64,000 bases of DNA from JAEZBP01 sp963832725 (GTDB lineage: Bacteria > Myxococcota_A > Polyangia > Polyangiales > Sandaracinaceae), in contig CAWHVG010000006.1 of the NCBI GenBank assembly GCA_963832725.1, positions 1 through 64,000 on the forward strand, written 5' to 3'. Numbering within the stretch: position 1 is the first letter of the stretch; each line of letters opens with the position of its first letter. The notes under the pieces are model-generated. The model worked only from the letters and a program-made list of their open reading frames with translations. It ran no database searches and was not told the origin of the DNA. Below are positions 1 to 9,386 of the stretch, piece by piece. The position numbers were made by a program, and so were the translations under genes.

Positions 1-17
1 GCCCCCACGAAAGCAAA

Positions 18-47
18 GGCCCCGCGCGGCGTGAAGCCGGCGGGGCC
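18..47 (-). terminator. Rho-independent terminator of the vWA lipoprotein gene
   Basis: An 8-bp outer stem (GGCCCCGC with GCGGGGCC) continues into an inner CGGC/GCCG stem with one bulged base and a 5-nt loop. Read on the minus strand, the hairpin is followed by a T-rich tract (TTTGCTTT). It lies 24 bases beyond the stop codon of the minus-strand gene. Confidence 0.75.
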
Positions 48-70
48 AGTCGATACGGAGCGCGGCGCGG

Positions 71-2084
71 TCAGCTCGGGATACCCGGGCCGCTGACGGT
101 GCCCGGGACCAGGAAGTAGACGTCGCGCGAGTCGAGCTCGGTGAAGCCGTCACCGAGCACGTGCAGCGTGGCCCGGAAGAGCTGCGGCGCAGGCGTCGGC
201 ATCACGGTGTCGTTTTGCTTCACGATGATGTCGAAGCAGACCCGCTCCCCCGCGGTGACGCCCGGGAACGTGTCGTTGTAGCCGTCCCCGTCGGTGTCGA
301 TGGCCATCCGCGCGGCACAGCCGCGCGTGCTGTCACCGGCCTCGTTGGCCTCGATGTGGTCGACGAACGACGCCCAGGTGTCGACCAGTCCGACGTGATC
401 GTCCTCGAACGTGACCGAGATGTCGAACGAGGTGCTGTTGGCCAGCGTCTGAATCTGCGACACGACGTCAGAGCTGACGGTGCTCACGTCGCTGGTGACG
501 CTCACGAGGGGGTTGCCCGACCCGTCCACGGCGCCCGTATCGCGTGCCGTCTGTTGCAGGTCTGCCGTACCGCCCTCATACCCGACCGACATCCCGATGA
601 CGCGCACGTGGTTCGAGGTCAGCGCCGAAAGCGCCGTGGCGTAGGACGTGTAGCCGCTCGGATTTCCACTCACAGGGCCGTTGTGGAAGGGTGCGTCGGT
701 AATGAGGATGATGATCGGAACGGCGCCGCTGCGGAAGCATGGATAGCCAAAGGTCTCGGCGGGACACCGGTTCGCGCCGCGATCGCCGGCGAGGTCGAGA
801 CCCCCATTCCCGAGGCCGCCGCATAGAGCGCGGGAACGTCGCCCTCCGGGGTATCGCCGCCTCCGTTGGCCGAGAGCATCTTGACCCCAGCCTGGGCGGT
901 GGTGCCGATGCGGTCATGTCCGTGCGTTCCGTAGACATGTCGTCGACCGCATCTCGAAGTCGCCGACGCCGAAATACGTGTCTGGAATCGTCGCACGAAC
1001 GTGGTCGATGATTCCGGTGATGGGGTAGACAGATCCCGAGTTTTACGTTGTCGATCGCGCCACTCATCGAGCCGGTCGTGTCAATCAGGAAGTAGACGTC
1101 CGCCTGCCGAATGTTCGTCGCGAAATCCAGCGTGTCGCGCGGCGGGTTCGGCGGCATCATGTAGGGCTCGAGGAAGACGAAGTCGCCGCGCGTGCGCGGG
1201 TTGCTCATCCGGGTTCGTCGGGTCGCCGCGCAGCTCGTGTCGCCGGCCGGGCAGGCGGCGATCTCGACCAGGTCGCTGACGCCGTCGCCGTCCGTGTCGG
1301 GATTCGTCGGGTCGGTGCCGTAGGTCCGCTCGTCCGCATCGCTGAGACCGTCGTCATCGCTGTCGGTGTCGCGGAAGTTGGGGATACCGTCGCCGTCCGA
1401 GTCGATCGGCGGCGTCGCCACGTCGGTGTCGCCAGCCTCCTCGGCGTCCGTCCAGGTGTCGTTGTCGCTGTCCTGGTCGAAGCGGTCCGGCGTGCCGTCA
1501 CCGTCGGTGTCGACCGTGGACTCGCTCAGGTCGCCGATGGTGTCCGCGTCGCTGTCGATGTCCTGGTAGTCGAACATCCCGTCGCCATCGGTGTCGAGCG
1601 GCGCGTCCGGGTTCCCGCCAATCTCTTCGACGTCGAGGATGCGGTCGCCGTCGTCGTCGGTGTCGCAGTAGGCCTGCAACCCGTCCATGTCCATGTCGGT
1701 GTCCGGCTCGTCCATGTCCGGGATGCCGTTGCCGTCCGAGTCGGTGTCGCGGAAGTCGTAGATTCCGTCGCCATCCGAATCGATCGGCTCGCCGGTGCCG
1801 GGCGACGGGCGCCCCTCGACGCTGTCCGGGATGCCGTCGCCGTCGCTGTCCAGGTCCAGATAGTCGGGCGTGCCGTCACCGTCGGTGTCGACCATGTCCG
1901 CGCGACCTTCCCAGCTGTCCCAGATTCCGTCGCCGTCGGCGTCGGGCTGGTTCGCGGCCGTCGCGCCGTCGCCTGTGCCTCCGTCGCGTCTCGGGCCGAC
2001 GCGACCGGGGTTACAACCGGTCGCCATGGCGAGCGCAGCCGCCACCGCCAACCAGCCCCGGGGTGAGAACGAACAGACTCTCAT
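71..2084 (-). pseudogene. Lipoprotein with thrombospondin type-3 repeats and vWA domain, frameshifted
   Basis: The gene starts at an ATG with a GGAGG ribosome site about 8 nt upstream. It encodes a signal peptide ending in a lipobox (LAMATGC), so it is probably outer-membrane anchored. About ten Asp-rich DxDxDGxxD calcium-binding repeats of the thrombospondin type-3 kind follow, roughly residues 40-310. A von Willebrand A domain then begins with a MIDAS-like DTTGSMSG. The frame breaks just after this motif (near 1040) and at least once more (near 680-990). The C-terminal part, with further Asp-rich motifs, is open again from about 673 to 71. Repairing the shifts would give a protein of about 670 residues. 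vWA lipoproteins of this kind are common in Myxococcota, and their ligands are unknown. The shifts could be sequencing indels. Confidence 0.7.
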
Positions 2085-2209
2085 GGGAACCTCCGAACGC
2101 GAAGCGAGGGACGAAACATGGTCGCTCCGACCCGCCCAAATTTCAACTGCGCTCGGGAATCTTCTGCGTTCGAAAGCTGTTCGGCCCCGTTCGGGGACGC
2201 GTCGCTGGC

Positions 2210-3400
2210 TCAGATCTCGTCGATCTCGAGGGTGTTGCCGGCGCTGCCCCCGACCACCATCCGCGAGGGCACCCGCAGCGGCACGATCCCCTCCTCGACG
2301 CTGGCGCCGGCCAGCGCGCTGGCCATGATCCCGCGGTTCCACTCCTCGTCCCACGAGTAGTTGAAGCAGTTGCAGGCGACGCAGCGCTTCTCGAGCCCCT
2401 CGCGAACGATGTCGCGGGCCAGGTCGGTCCGGAGCGCGGCGATCAGGCTCTCGTTCTGGATGTTACGGCCTTGGTGCCAGCACAAGTAGAAGCCGTGATC
2501 CGAGAAGCCGATGAACTTCTGCGGGATTTTGCACCCGTCGATCGGTCGGAAGCGGCGGTCTTTGCGAGCATACGTGCCGAAGTGTGAGAGCAGCATCTCC
2601 CGGTCGTTGAACCAGGTATGCGTCTGGGCGCATGCCTCTTCGATCCGCCGAATTTGTTCGGCGGCTACCCGCTCCTCTTCCGGCATCATCTGCAGCTGTG
2701 CCGTCTCGGGGACGACCTCGACGTGGCTGAAGCCGCAGTAGGCGTACTTCATGCCGCCGATGGCCTGAATGGCCGCGAAGCTGTCGTAGAGGCAGTCGTA
2801 GTTGTCACGCTGCATCACCGTATTCGTGCCCCACTGGACGCGGCCCTTCTCGGTGAGCAGGCGGAGGGTCTTCATCGTGCGCTGGTAGGTGCCAGGGCGG
2901 GCGCGGATCTTGTCGTGCGCGGCTTCGGTCCCGTCCACGCTGATGGTGAGGCAGTCGAGCTGGCTCAACAGGTCGAGGTGCTTCTCCCGGATGAGCGTCC
3001 CGTTGGACACCATCTGCACCTTCGCGCCGAGCGAGAAGGCGTGCTCCAGCAGCTCGATGATCTTCGGATGCACGAAGGGCTCGCCGCCCGAGAAGCTCAG
3101 ATACTCGACTCCGACCTCGACGGCCTCGGTCATGGCGCGCTTGCAGCGCTCGGCGTCCATGAAGAGCGCCTCGCTCGGCCGCCGGCACATCTGGCACTTC
3201 AGGTTGCAGTACTCGCTGAGCGCGATGTCCATCCGCACGAAGTTCGTGAACGGCACCTCGGCGCCACAGCCCGGGCAGGCCTCCGTCTCGAACGCCTCGC
3301 GACCGCTCATCGTGTGGGTCACGTCGGCTCCGCAGCCCCGGCATCGCCGCGTCTTGCGCTGTGTGACCGAGCTCTCCGTGGTAGGCGCGGGCGCGTTCAT
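2210..3400 (-). CDS. Radical SAM/SPASM protein with N-terminal zinc ribbon
   Basis: 396 residues. Two CxxC pairs (Cys20/Cys23 and Cys42/Cys45) form a small zinc-ribbon-like head. The radical SAM cluster motif is C65xxxC69xxC72 (CNLKCQMC), followed by a GGEP motif near residue 105 that contacts SAM. A C-terminal Cys cluster (CVACNC, near residue 340) is typical of SPASM or twitch domains binding an extra Fe-S cluster. Such enzymes cleave SAM to a 5'-deoxyadenosyl radical to modify peptides or sugars; the substrate here is unknown. It is the last gene of a minus-strand run with a second radical SAM protein (16 bp upstream) and a glycosyltransferase, suggesting a cell-surface glycan or glycopeptide pathway. 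The reading frame is intact. Confidence 0.85.
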   Translation of the reverse strand: MNAPAPTTESSVTQRKTRRCRGCGADVTHTMSGREAFETEACPGCGAEVPFTNFVRMDIALSEYCNLKCQMCRRPSEALFMDAERCKRAMTEAVEVGVEYLSFSGGEPFVHPKIIELLEHAFSLGAKVQMVSNGTLIREKHLDLLSQLDCLTISVDGTEAAHDKIRARPGTYQRTMKTLRLLTEKGRVQWGTNTVMQRDNYDCLYDSFAAIQAIGGMKYAYCGFSHVEVVPETAQLQMMPEEERVAAEQIRRIEEACAQTHTWFNDREMLLSHFGTYARKDRRFRPIDGCKIPQKFIGFSDHGFYLCWHQGRNIQNESLIAALRTDLARDIVREGLEKRCVACNCFNYSWDEEWNRGIMASALAGASVEEGIVPLRVPSRMVVGGSAGNTLEIDEI

Positions 3401-3416
3401 CTTCCCCTCCGAGTGA

Positions 3417-4478
3417 TCACTCCGCGCCCTCGTGGGCCTGGAGCAGGATCTGCGCCGGTGGCGCGTAGGTCACGTCGGCCGTTCGGTCGGCGTCGTCGAA
3501 GCTCTCCACGTCGGAGCACGCGGCCAAGCAACCCGGGCAACGCTCGGCCAGCGCGAGCGTTTGGAGCTGCTGGTGGTGCGCCGAGTGCCAGAGGTCGACG
3601 ATGTCGTCCTGCATGACGTTGCCCATGCGGTCGGCGTCGGTGCGCATGAAGAAGCACGGGTAGACGTCGCCGCGGAAATCGACGAGCAGGAACTTGCTCG
3701 GCAGGTAACAGCCACCCGGCGGGATCGGCCGCTTGCCGAACGCGAGGTAGTCGGGGATCACGCCGAAGAGCGACTCGGTGAAGATCTCGACGCCGAGCCG
3801 CTCGGCGTGCGCCGCCAGCTTCGAAAGCGCCTCGACGATGCGCGCCTTCGGTGTCCTGAGCAGCGAAAAGCGCGGGATGTCCTTCTCGGGCCCGCTGATC
3901 TCGGTCTGGAAGGGCTGAAAGCTCACCTCGCCGATGCCGAGCTCGGCCGCGAGCGACACGAGGTGCGTCAGGTGGTCGAGCGACTCCTTGAGGATCACCC
4001 CGCTCAGCCCCAGCTCGATGCCGCGGCGAATGCACTCCTTCGCGGTGGCGACGGCCTTGTCGTAGTTGCCCTCGCCGCGCAGGAGATCGTGGATCTCGCG
4101 CGGGCCGTCGATGCTGATGTGGAGCGCGACGGAAGGGCTCTGTTGCAACCGGTCGAGGTGCGCGTCGGTGATCATCGTCCCGTTGGTGACGATGTCCTGG
4201 CGGGTGAAGCCGATGCGGTGCGCGTGCTCCACGATGTCGAGGAAGTCCTTGCGCATGAAGCTCTCGGCACCGCAGGGCGTGAAGACCGTCGCGCCGAGGC
4301 TCCGCGCCTGATCGAGCAGCTCGATGGCCTTCTCGAAGGGCACGCCGTGCTCGCGCAGCTCCCAGACGCTGCACATCTCGCACTTGAGGTTGCAGTAGAC
4401 GGTGAGCTCGACCGCGAGCTCGTCGAGGGGTCGGCTCAACGCCGGATGGACCGGTAATCCCGGCAGGGCTCGGCTCAT
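3417..4478 (-). CDS. Radical SAM/SPASM domain protein
   Basis: 353 residues. The cluster motif C29xxxC33xxC36 (CNLKCEMC) lies close to the N terminus. The GGEP position reads CGAES, a departure from consensus. A C-terminal SPASM region has Cys in CYLPSKF, in YPCFFM and in CPGCLAAC. The ATG start overlaps the TGA of the upstream glycosyltransferase (ATGA), so the two are probably translationally coupled. This start was preferred over a much longer upstream extension, which lies inside the glycosyltransferase gene in another frame. The family is sure; the reaction is not. Together with the next gene it suggests tandem radical chemistry on one product. Confidence 0.85.
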   Translation of the reverse strand: MSRALPGLPVHPALSRPLDELAVELTVYCNLKCEMCSVWELREHGVPFEKAIELLDQARSLGATVFTPCGAESFMRKDFLDIVEHAHRIGFTRQDIVTNGTMITDAHLDRLQQSPSVALHISIDGPREIHDLLRGEGNYDKAVATAKECIRRGIELGLSGVILKESLDHLTHLVSLAAELGIGEVSFQPFQTEISGPEKDIPRFSLLRTPKARIVEALSKLAAHAERLGVEIFTESLFGVIPDYLAFGKRPIPPGGCYLPSKFLLVDFRGDVYPCFFMRTDADRMGNVMQDDIVDLWHSAHHQQLQTLALAERCPGCLAACSDVESFDDADRTADVTYAPPAQILLQAHEGAE

Positions 4479-5434
4479 GCGCTCTCTCTCATGGAGGGTG
4501 GCTCCTCGGCGCGGCGCGCCTTCAACGTCTCGCGGCACCGCTCGATGACGACGTCGACGTCGTTGGCGTAGCCGTTCTTCACGAAGTGGTCCCGATCGTC
4601 GAGGACGTACCAGCGGAGATCGTTGCGCACGAACTCGCGCAGCATCTCGTCCTCGGGGTGCTTGTCCATGAAGTACACGGCGTTGAGCACATAGCTGTCG
4701 TAGCTCGGGGGCAGCTCCCGGATCTCGCAGCGGAAGGGATCGCGCGGCGCCGGATCCTCCACGTGCAGGACCCGGGCGCGGTCGGCCTCGACGATGGCGT
4801 AGCCCGCCTGCCACAGCCGATAGCCGAGCTCCGTGTCCTCCATGCCCCAGCCGGAGAAGCCGTCGTCGAACGAGAGCTCCGGTCCGCCCAGGGTCACCGA
4901 GAAATTGCAGGAGTAGACGTACACCCACGGCGTCGGGTGCTCGGTGATCGGCGCCTCGAGCTCGATCAGCCGGTCATCCCGCTCGGCCGCGAGGATCGTC
5001 TCGAGCGCAGGCGCGCCTCCCTCGAAGGCGTCGGTCCGGTGGCGGTAGCCGATGGCCACGCTCCGCTCGGAGCCGGCACCGGCGTGCGCCTCGAGGTGCG
5101 TGGCCACGAAGTCGGGCCGGACGAGCACGTCGTCGTCGACGAAGATCACCACGTCACCGACGGCGTGCGCGATGCCGAGGTTGCGCGCCTGCCCTGCCCG
5201 GAACCCGCAATCCTCCTGCCAGGCGTAGACGAGCGGCAGCTCCTCTTCGAACGCTGCGGCGACCTCGCGCGTGTGGTCGGGCGAGCCGTCGTCGCAGACC
5301 ACGACCCGCGCGAGCGCGTCTCCCTCTTGCGCGGTCAGGCAGGCCAGCAGCGCTCTCAGGCGCTCGGCGCGGCGGTAGGTGGGGATGACGACGGTCGCTC
5401 TCACGCAGTCCTCGAATGGCGGCGAGGGTGCCAC
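4475..5434 (-). CDS. GT2 family glycosyltransferase
   Basis: 319 residues from a GTG start; a second GTG at 5404, right before the conserved ATVVIPTYRR strand, is an alternative start. The GT-A fold is seen in the VVIPTY strand, the CDDGSPD motif, a DXD-type FVDDDV that would bind the metal and nucleotide sugar, and a C-terminal GWGMEDTELGYRL motif. That last motif is typical of N-acetylgalactosaminyl/galactosyl-type domains of GT2/GT7 and chondroitin-polymerase-like enzymes. It would transfer a sugar in the cytoplasm or at the membrane. It overlaps the downstream radical SAM gene by 4 nt. An IS110 element lies just upstream and may have separated it from the rest of the cluster, including a similar GT2 domain at 7.7-8.6 kb. 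Confidence 0.88.
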   Translation of the reverse strand: MAPSPPFEDCVRATVVIPTYRRAERLRALLACLTAQEGDALARVVVCDDGSPDHTREVAAAFEEELPLVYAWQEDCGFRAGQARNLGIAHAVGDVVIFVDDDVLVRPDFVATHLEAHAGAGSERSVAIGYRHRTDAFEGGAPALETILAAERDDRLIELEAPITEHPTPWVYVYSCNFSVTLGGPELSFDDGFSGWGMEDTELGYRLWQAGYAIVEADRARVLHVEDPAPRDPFRCEIRELPPSYDSYVLNAVYFMDKHPEDEMLREFVRNDLRWYVLDDRDHFVKNGYANDVDVVIERCRETLKARRAEEPPSMRESA

Positions 5435-5608
5435 ACGCGGCCATCCCTTTGAAGCGAGGCTCCGAGATTCCCCTCCGCTGGTCGTCCCGCCGAGGCAGCC
5501 GAGGCGGCCCGAACCCCGCGCCGAGCGTTCGCCCGGAGCGTTCTCCGTTCGGGGCGAGCCTCAATCCACGTCGAGCGCCGCCCACCGAGGCGCCTTTGGG
5601 TCCACCAA

Positions 5609-5803
5609 GAGCGGCACTTCGCCGCTCAGGCAGAGGATCGCCCGGACTCGTCGGGGCTTGTATCTACCCCACGAGGCTGATCTGAGGCTTACTCGTCCGG
5701 ATCAACCCCTGCCGGGAGAGGGTCGCCGCGTAGGGCGTGAGGCATCGTCCTCGTCGCTGAGATTGGCGCCCTCGTCCGGCGATCCTTGCTCGGACGGTAT
5801 CTC
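5609..5803 (+). ncRNA. Candidate IS110 bridge RNA (leader of the element)
   Basis: The untranslated leader before the IS110 transposase contains a series of hairpins. One is a 7-bp stem with a 5-nt loop (5609-5627). A second is a 9-bp stem with one bulge (5647-5675), whose 10-nt loop contains GTATCT. A third is a 6-bp stem (5773-5796). Directly after the third, the sequence GACGGTATCTC (5793-5803) is identical to the right end of the element (7088-7098). In IS110-group elements a structured RNA from the 5' non-coding end carries loops that match donor and target DNA, so this layout is what a bridge RNA should show. The boundaries, and the existence of a transcript, are inferred. Confidence 0.4.
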
Positions 5804-5891
5804 GAGGCCCCATGGGAGTCCTCGCATCGACAAGCGCGAGCATGGTCGTCGGGCAGGAGGCTCCCGCAGGCGGAAGATCGCCAGGAGCATC

Positions 5892-7083
5892 ATGCGGTTT
5901 TTCGGGATCGACATCGCCTCCAAGGTCCACGTGGTCGCCGCGATCGACGCGGACGGGGAGGTTCTGCTCAAGCCGACGAAGAATCGAGGAGACGGGGCCG
6001 GGGCACGAGCGGCTGCTCGAGCTGCTCGGTGATCCGTCCGACTCGCTGGTGGTGATGGAGGCCATCGGCCACTACTGGCAGAACGTGTTCGCCCGGCTGG
6101 TCACCGCGGGCTTCCACGTGGCCGTAGTCAACCCGCTCGCGGTGCGGCGCTTCGGCCAGTCGGAGCTGAGCCGGGCCAAGACCGACGCAGCCGATGCCCG
6201 GCTGATCGCGCGCTTCGGTCGGGCGCATCGTCCTCGGACCGCCACCGTGCCGGACGAGCAGCTCCAAGAGCTGCGCGAGCACGTCCGGCTGCGGGATCGC
6301 TGGGTGCAAGATCTCGGCGACCGGGTCCGGCAACTGCACCGCCTGGTGGACCTGGGCTTCCCGGAGTTCACCCGGCACGTGAAAGATATCGGCACGAGCT
6401 TGGCCACCACGCTGCTGACGCGCTGCCCCACGGCAGCGGCGTTCCGGCAGGTCAAGCCGTCTACGCTCGCCAAGCTGAAGTACGACGGCCGACATCACGT
6501 GCCCGAAGAGCTCGCCGCGAGCCTGATCACCGCCGCGAAGAGCTCCGCGGGGATGCACCACGGCCCGGCGTACAAGCTGGGCGTCCAGACGAGCTGCGAG
6601 GACATCGCCGTGCTGCGCAAGCGCATCGGTGAGATCGACCGCACGATCAAGACGCTGATCGACTCGTCCGAGCTCGCGTCGCTGCTCCAGACAATCGACG
6701 GGATCGGACCCACCACCACCGCACGGATCCTCGCCGAGTTCGGCGACCCCGCGAGCTACGCGTCGGCGGCAGCCTTCGCCGCGCACTTCGGCGTCGTCCC
6801 GGGAGTGAACCACTCCGGCAAGAGCACGCCCTCGCGGGCCGCCACGACCTCGCTCGGCGATCGCCGGCTACGCGCCAAGCTCTGGATGCCCACGCTCACC
6901 GCCATCGTCCGCAACAGCTGGCTCAGGGCCTTCTACGAGGGCCTCATCGCCCGTGGAAAGCCTGCCAAGCTCGCGATCGTCGCCGCCATGCGCAAGCTGC
7001 TGACGGCCATCTACAGCGTCGCCAAGAACCGCAAGCCGTTCGTCCCGCGGCTCCCGGCGACTCCTGCAGAAAACCCTTGCTGA
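5892..7083 (+). pseudogene. IS110-family transposase (DEDD recombinase), frameshifted
   Basis: The start is the ATG giving MRFFGIDIASKVH, with an AGGAG-like site just upstream. One frameshift near 5990 joins this N terminus to the remaining 360 or so residues. The RuvC-like DEDD domain shows the first Asp in FGIDIASK, the Glu in VVMEAIGHYW and the paired Asp in KTDAADARLI. The C-terminal transposase-20 domain contains IDGIGPTTTARI and HFGVVPGVNHSGKS, whose Ser region is the conserved nucleophile area. The repaired length of about 397 residues is normal for the family. If the frameshift is real the enzyme is dead; if it is a sequencing error the element may be active. IS110 enzymes cut and join DNA without flanking duplications, guided by a bridge RNA. 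Confidence 0.85.
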
Positions 7084-7087
7084 AGGA

Positions 7088-7098
7088 GACGGTATCTC
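7088..7098 (+). repeat. 11-bp repeat of the IS110 right end (second copy 5793-5803)
   Basis: GACGGTATCTC occurs at 5793-5803 in the element leader and again just after the transposase stop. IS110-group elements do not normally make target duplications. The inner copy is therefore better explained as the donor-matching part of a bridge RNA than as a target-site duplication. Confidence 0.6.
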
Positions 7099-7677
7099 AG
7101 CGCAGCGCCGCGGGGACGCCGGCGAGGCGCTCGGCCTCCTCGACGAGCTCGGGCTCGGTCACGCTCAGCTCGACAATCGGCATCGCGCGCGGCGGGACAG
7201 CTCCTCAATCGTCGCCTCCAGCGCGCTCGCGCTCTCGCGAGGTGACGACGAGGTGCGCCGAGAGCTCGAGGCCCGCGGCGGCCAACGCGTCGAGGCCGGC
7301 GAGGAGCTCGCCGTAGGCGCCGGCTCCGTACAAGCCGTCGTGCACGATCGGGTCGAAGGCGAAGATCATCACCACCACGCCCGAGAGACCCGCGTCGCGC
7401 GCCCGCTCGGCGAGCCCCGGCGCGGCGAACGCGTGGCCGAGGCTCTGCATCGACACCCAGCCCACCGCCTCGCTCGCCCGCTCCAGCAAGGTGAAGAACC
7501 CGGGGTGCTCCGCCGGCTCACCGCCCAAGTAGGTAGATCGTGCGGGCGCGGACCTTCTCGGCGTAGGCGACGCGGTCGAGCAGCTCCTGGACCGGCGTAC
7601 CACCTGGCTGCACGAAATGGAGCCGGCGGTGGTAAGCGAGTGCGCACCGCGCACGCACCACCCACTTCAATCCCCAC
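7097..7677 (-). pseudogene. Radical-SAM-like protein remnant, several frameshifts
   Basis: Reading across three frames gives a protein of about 190 residues. A Cys-containing N terminus is followed by a helix rich in conserved residues, then a LGGEPAEHPGFF motif typical of the SAM-contacting GGEP strand of radical SAM enzymes. A TIM-barrel-like pattern follows (VVVMIFAFDP, then LSAHLVVTSRE). The last stretch (VELSVTEPELVEEAERL) ends at TGA 7097-7099, right at the IS110 end. The Cys cluster itself is scrambled by a shift near 7640, so membership is likely but not proven. Frame changes are needed near 7640, 7550 and 7210. It overlaps the end of the glycosyltransferase gene and would have been in one operon with the other radical SAM genes before the IS110 insertion. 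Confidence 0.45.
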
Positions 7678-9219
7678 CGTGGAGGGTCGCCCGCAGGTCT
7701 CGTCGATGTCGGCCCGCGAGCGCGCGATGTACGCCTCGACGGCCGGATCGCCGGCGTGGCGCCGGGCCAGCACGTCGAGGTTTTGGTAGGTAGCCCGCGA
7801 AGTCCTCCCGCGACGGCTGCGGCTTGGCGGAAGGGATTTCGGCTCTCGCTCTCCTTCGGGTCGACCACGTGGAAACCGAGCGCGAAGCGGCTGAAGAGGA
7901 AGCGCGCTGCCGGCTCGAGCGAGCCGGATGCCGAGATCGACGTCCTCCAGGCCCCAGCCCACGAACTCGTCGCTGAACCCGCCCACGCGCTCGAAGAGCG
8001 CCTTCGGGAGCGAGAGGTTGCCCGTGTAGGTCAGCGGCCAGGGCTCCTCCAGCCAGTCCAGGTTGTCGAAGCAGCGGCGGAGCGTGGGCTCGCGGCTGCA
8101 ATCCGGGATGAGCGGCAGCTCGTCGAGGTCCCGACCGAGCACTGCGTCGGGGGTGTGGAGATGACCGAGGTCGTGCAGGTTGTAGCCGGAGAGGTAACCG
8201 AGCGCGACGGCGTCCGGCACCCGCTGGTGGATCCAGTCGTAGTGCCAGAGGAAGTCGGGCCCAACGGCCACGTCGGCGTCCAGGAACACGAGGTGCGGAT
8301 GCCCCGCCAGCTCCGCGCCGCGCTGCCGGGCCTGCCCGGCTCGAAAGCGACCGTCGCCCTGCCGCACGAGCCGGACGTTGGGCGGCATCTCGTCGAAGAT
8401 CGGGCTGGGGTCGCTGCGCGAGCCGTCGTCGACGACGATCACCTCGAAGCGCTCGCGCGGATAGGCCTGCGACGCGAGGCGGGTCACGACGTCGGAGAGG
8501 ATGTTCAGCCAATCGCAGGCAGGCACCACGATGCTCAAGCCCACCGGCTCGTCGCCGGGCTGAACGCCCGGGCCCTCGTCGACCCGGCTCATCGCGTCCA
8601 TCCGAGGGATCTGCAAGAGGTCGCCCGTCCAGGTCGCGGCGGGCCGGACGGTGAACGCCGCGCCGAACCCGGCTCGCTGCACCGCGCGCCGCGCCACCCG
8701 AGGCGCCTCGCCGTAGGGATAAGCGAAGAGCCGGGGCACCTCACCGAGCTCCTCCGCCATTCAATCGCGCGAGCGCAGGAGCTCGTCCTCCACCAGCCGC
8801 CGAACCTGCGCCTCCTCGCTCTCGTCGTAGAGACGCAGCGCCATGCGCGGGTGGGTGTCGGTGTGGGAGCCGAGCACCCAGCCTTCGTCGCGCAGGCGGC
8901 GCAGGTCGTCCCAGTCGAGCATCTCGTCACTGGTGCCGACGTAGGCGGTGGGAACGAAGAGCGTGGGGGTGATGCCGAGCTCGCGGAGCACCGGCGCCGC
9001 GTGGGTCAGCACCGAGACGTGCGCGTCGTCGAACGAGATGGTGAAGCGGCTGCTGTCCGGCACCCGCTGCGCCAGGTAGTCGGCCAGGCTGGCCGGCGTG
9101 CGACCGTCCGAGAGCTCGTCCTCGACCAAGCGGCGCAATCCGGCCTCGGACACGGTGAGCCGCCTCTCGGGCGCACCGGCGCTGGCGTAGTGCAGCAGGA
9201 AGTTCCGCGAAGTCAGCAC
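7667..9219 (-). pseudogene. Polysaccharide deacetylase-GT2 glycosyltransferase fusion, with in-frame TGA and frameshift
   Basis: From a GTG at 9219 the first 152 residues carry the NodB-type deacetylase motifs: a metal-site SFDDAHVS and GSHTDTHP. They end at TGA 8761-8763, immediately followed in the same frame by ATG GCG. The continuation (EVPRLFAYPYGE, then LLQIPRMD) is the rest of the deacetylase domain, so a Trp codon (TGG) was probably changed or misread. With no further stop the frame enters a GT2 domain (LSIVVPACDW, VVDDGSRSD, FLDADV, GWGLEDVDLGIRL). The frame breaks near 7930 and again near 7800. The probable end is TGA 7667-7669. The repaired protein would deacetylate an N-acetylated sugar polymer and transfer sugar, both plausible in cell-surface glycan synthesis. 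Confidence 0.65.
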
Positions 9220-9246
9220 GGCTGCGGAGTATCGCCTCGGGTCCCC

Positions 9247-9316
9247 GGCGGGGACAACCCCACCTCTCTGCCCCGCGGAGGGGCGGGGACAACCCCGCCT
9301 CTTTGCCCGCGGACCC
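9247..9316. repeat. Two tandem 35-bp direct repeats
   Basis: Two imperfect copies (9247-9281 and 9282-9316) share GGCGGGGACAACCCC followed by a CCTCT...GCCC segment. They lie between the divergently oriented deacetylase and lipoprotein genes. Each contains a short GGGG/CCCC inverted repeat. A regulatory role is possible but nothing specific was recognised. Confidence 0.6.
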
Positions 9317-9386
9317 GCGCCTGGCACTCCCAAGCCCGCGCCTACGTCCCAACCGAGAGAACCCACTCACGTTCGCGGAGGTTCGA

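Larger units (their letters stand above)
5609..7098 (+). mobile_element. IS110-family insertion sequence
   Basis: The element has one transposase gene (5892-7083, frameshifted), a long structured 5' leader and almost no 3' non-coding sequence. That is the arrangement of the IS110 group proper rather than the IS1111 group. The right end is placed near the CT of GACGGTATCTC (7088-7098). The left end was not resolved; it must lie upstream of 5609 if the leader hairpins belong to the element. The flanking genes are both read leftward. The neighbour on the right (radical-SAM-like) ends at a TGA overlapping this repeat, so insertion occurred at or just past its stop codon. Confidence 0.65.

Noticed and set aside
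5793..7098. 11-bp direct repeats as an IS110 target-site duplication
   Set aside because: IS110-group elements do not make such duplications, and the left copy lies within the structured leader.
8758..8766. Selenocysteine or readthrough at the in-frame TGA of the deacetylase
   Set aside because: Tryptophan, not Cys/Sec, fits the position. No selenium-recoding hairpin was evident just after it.
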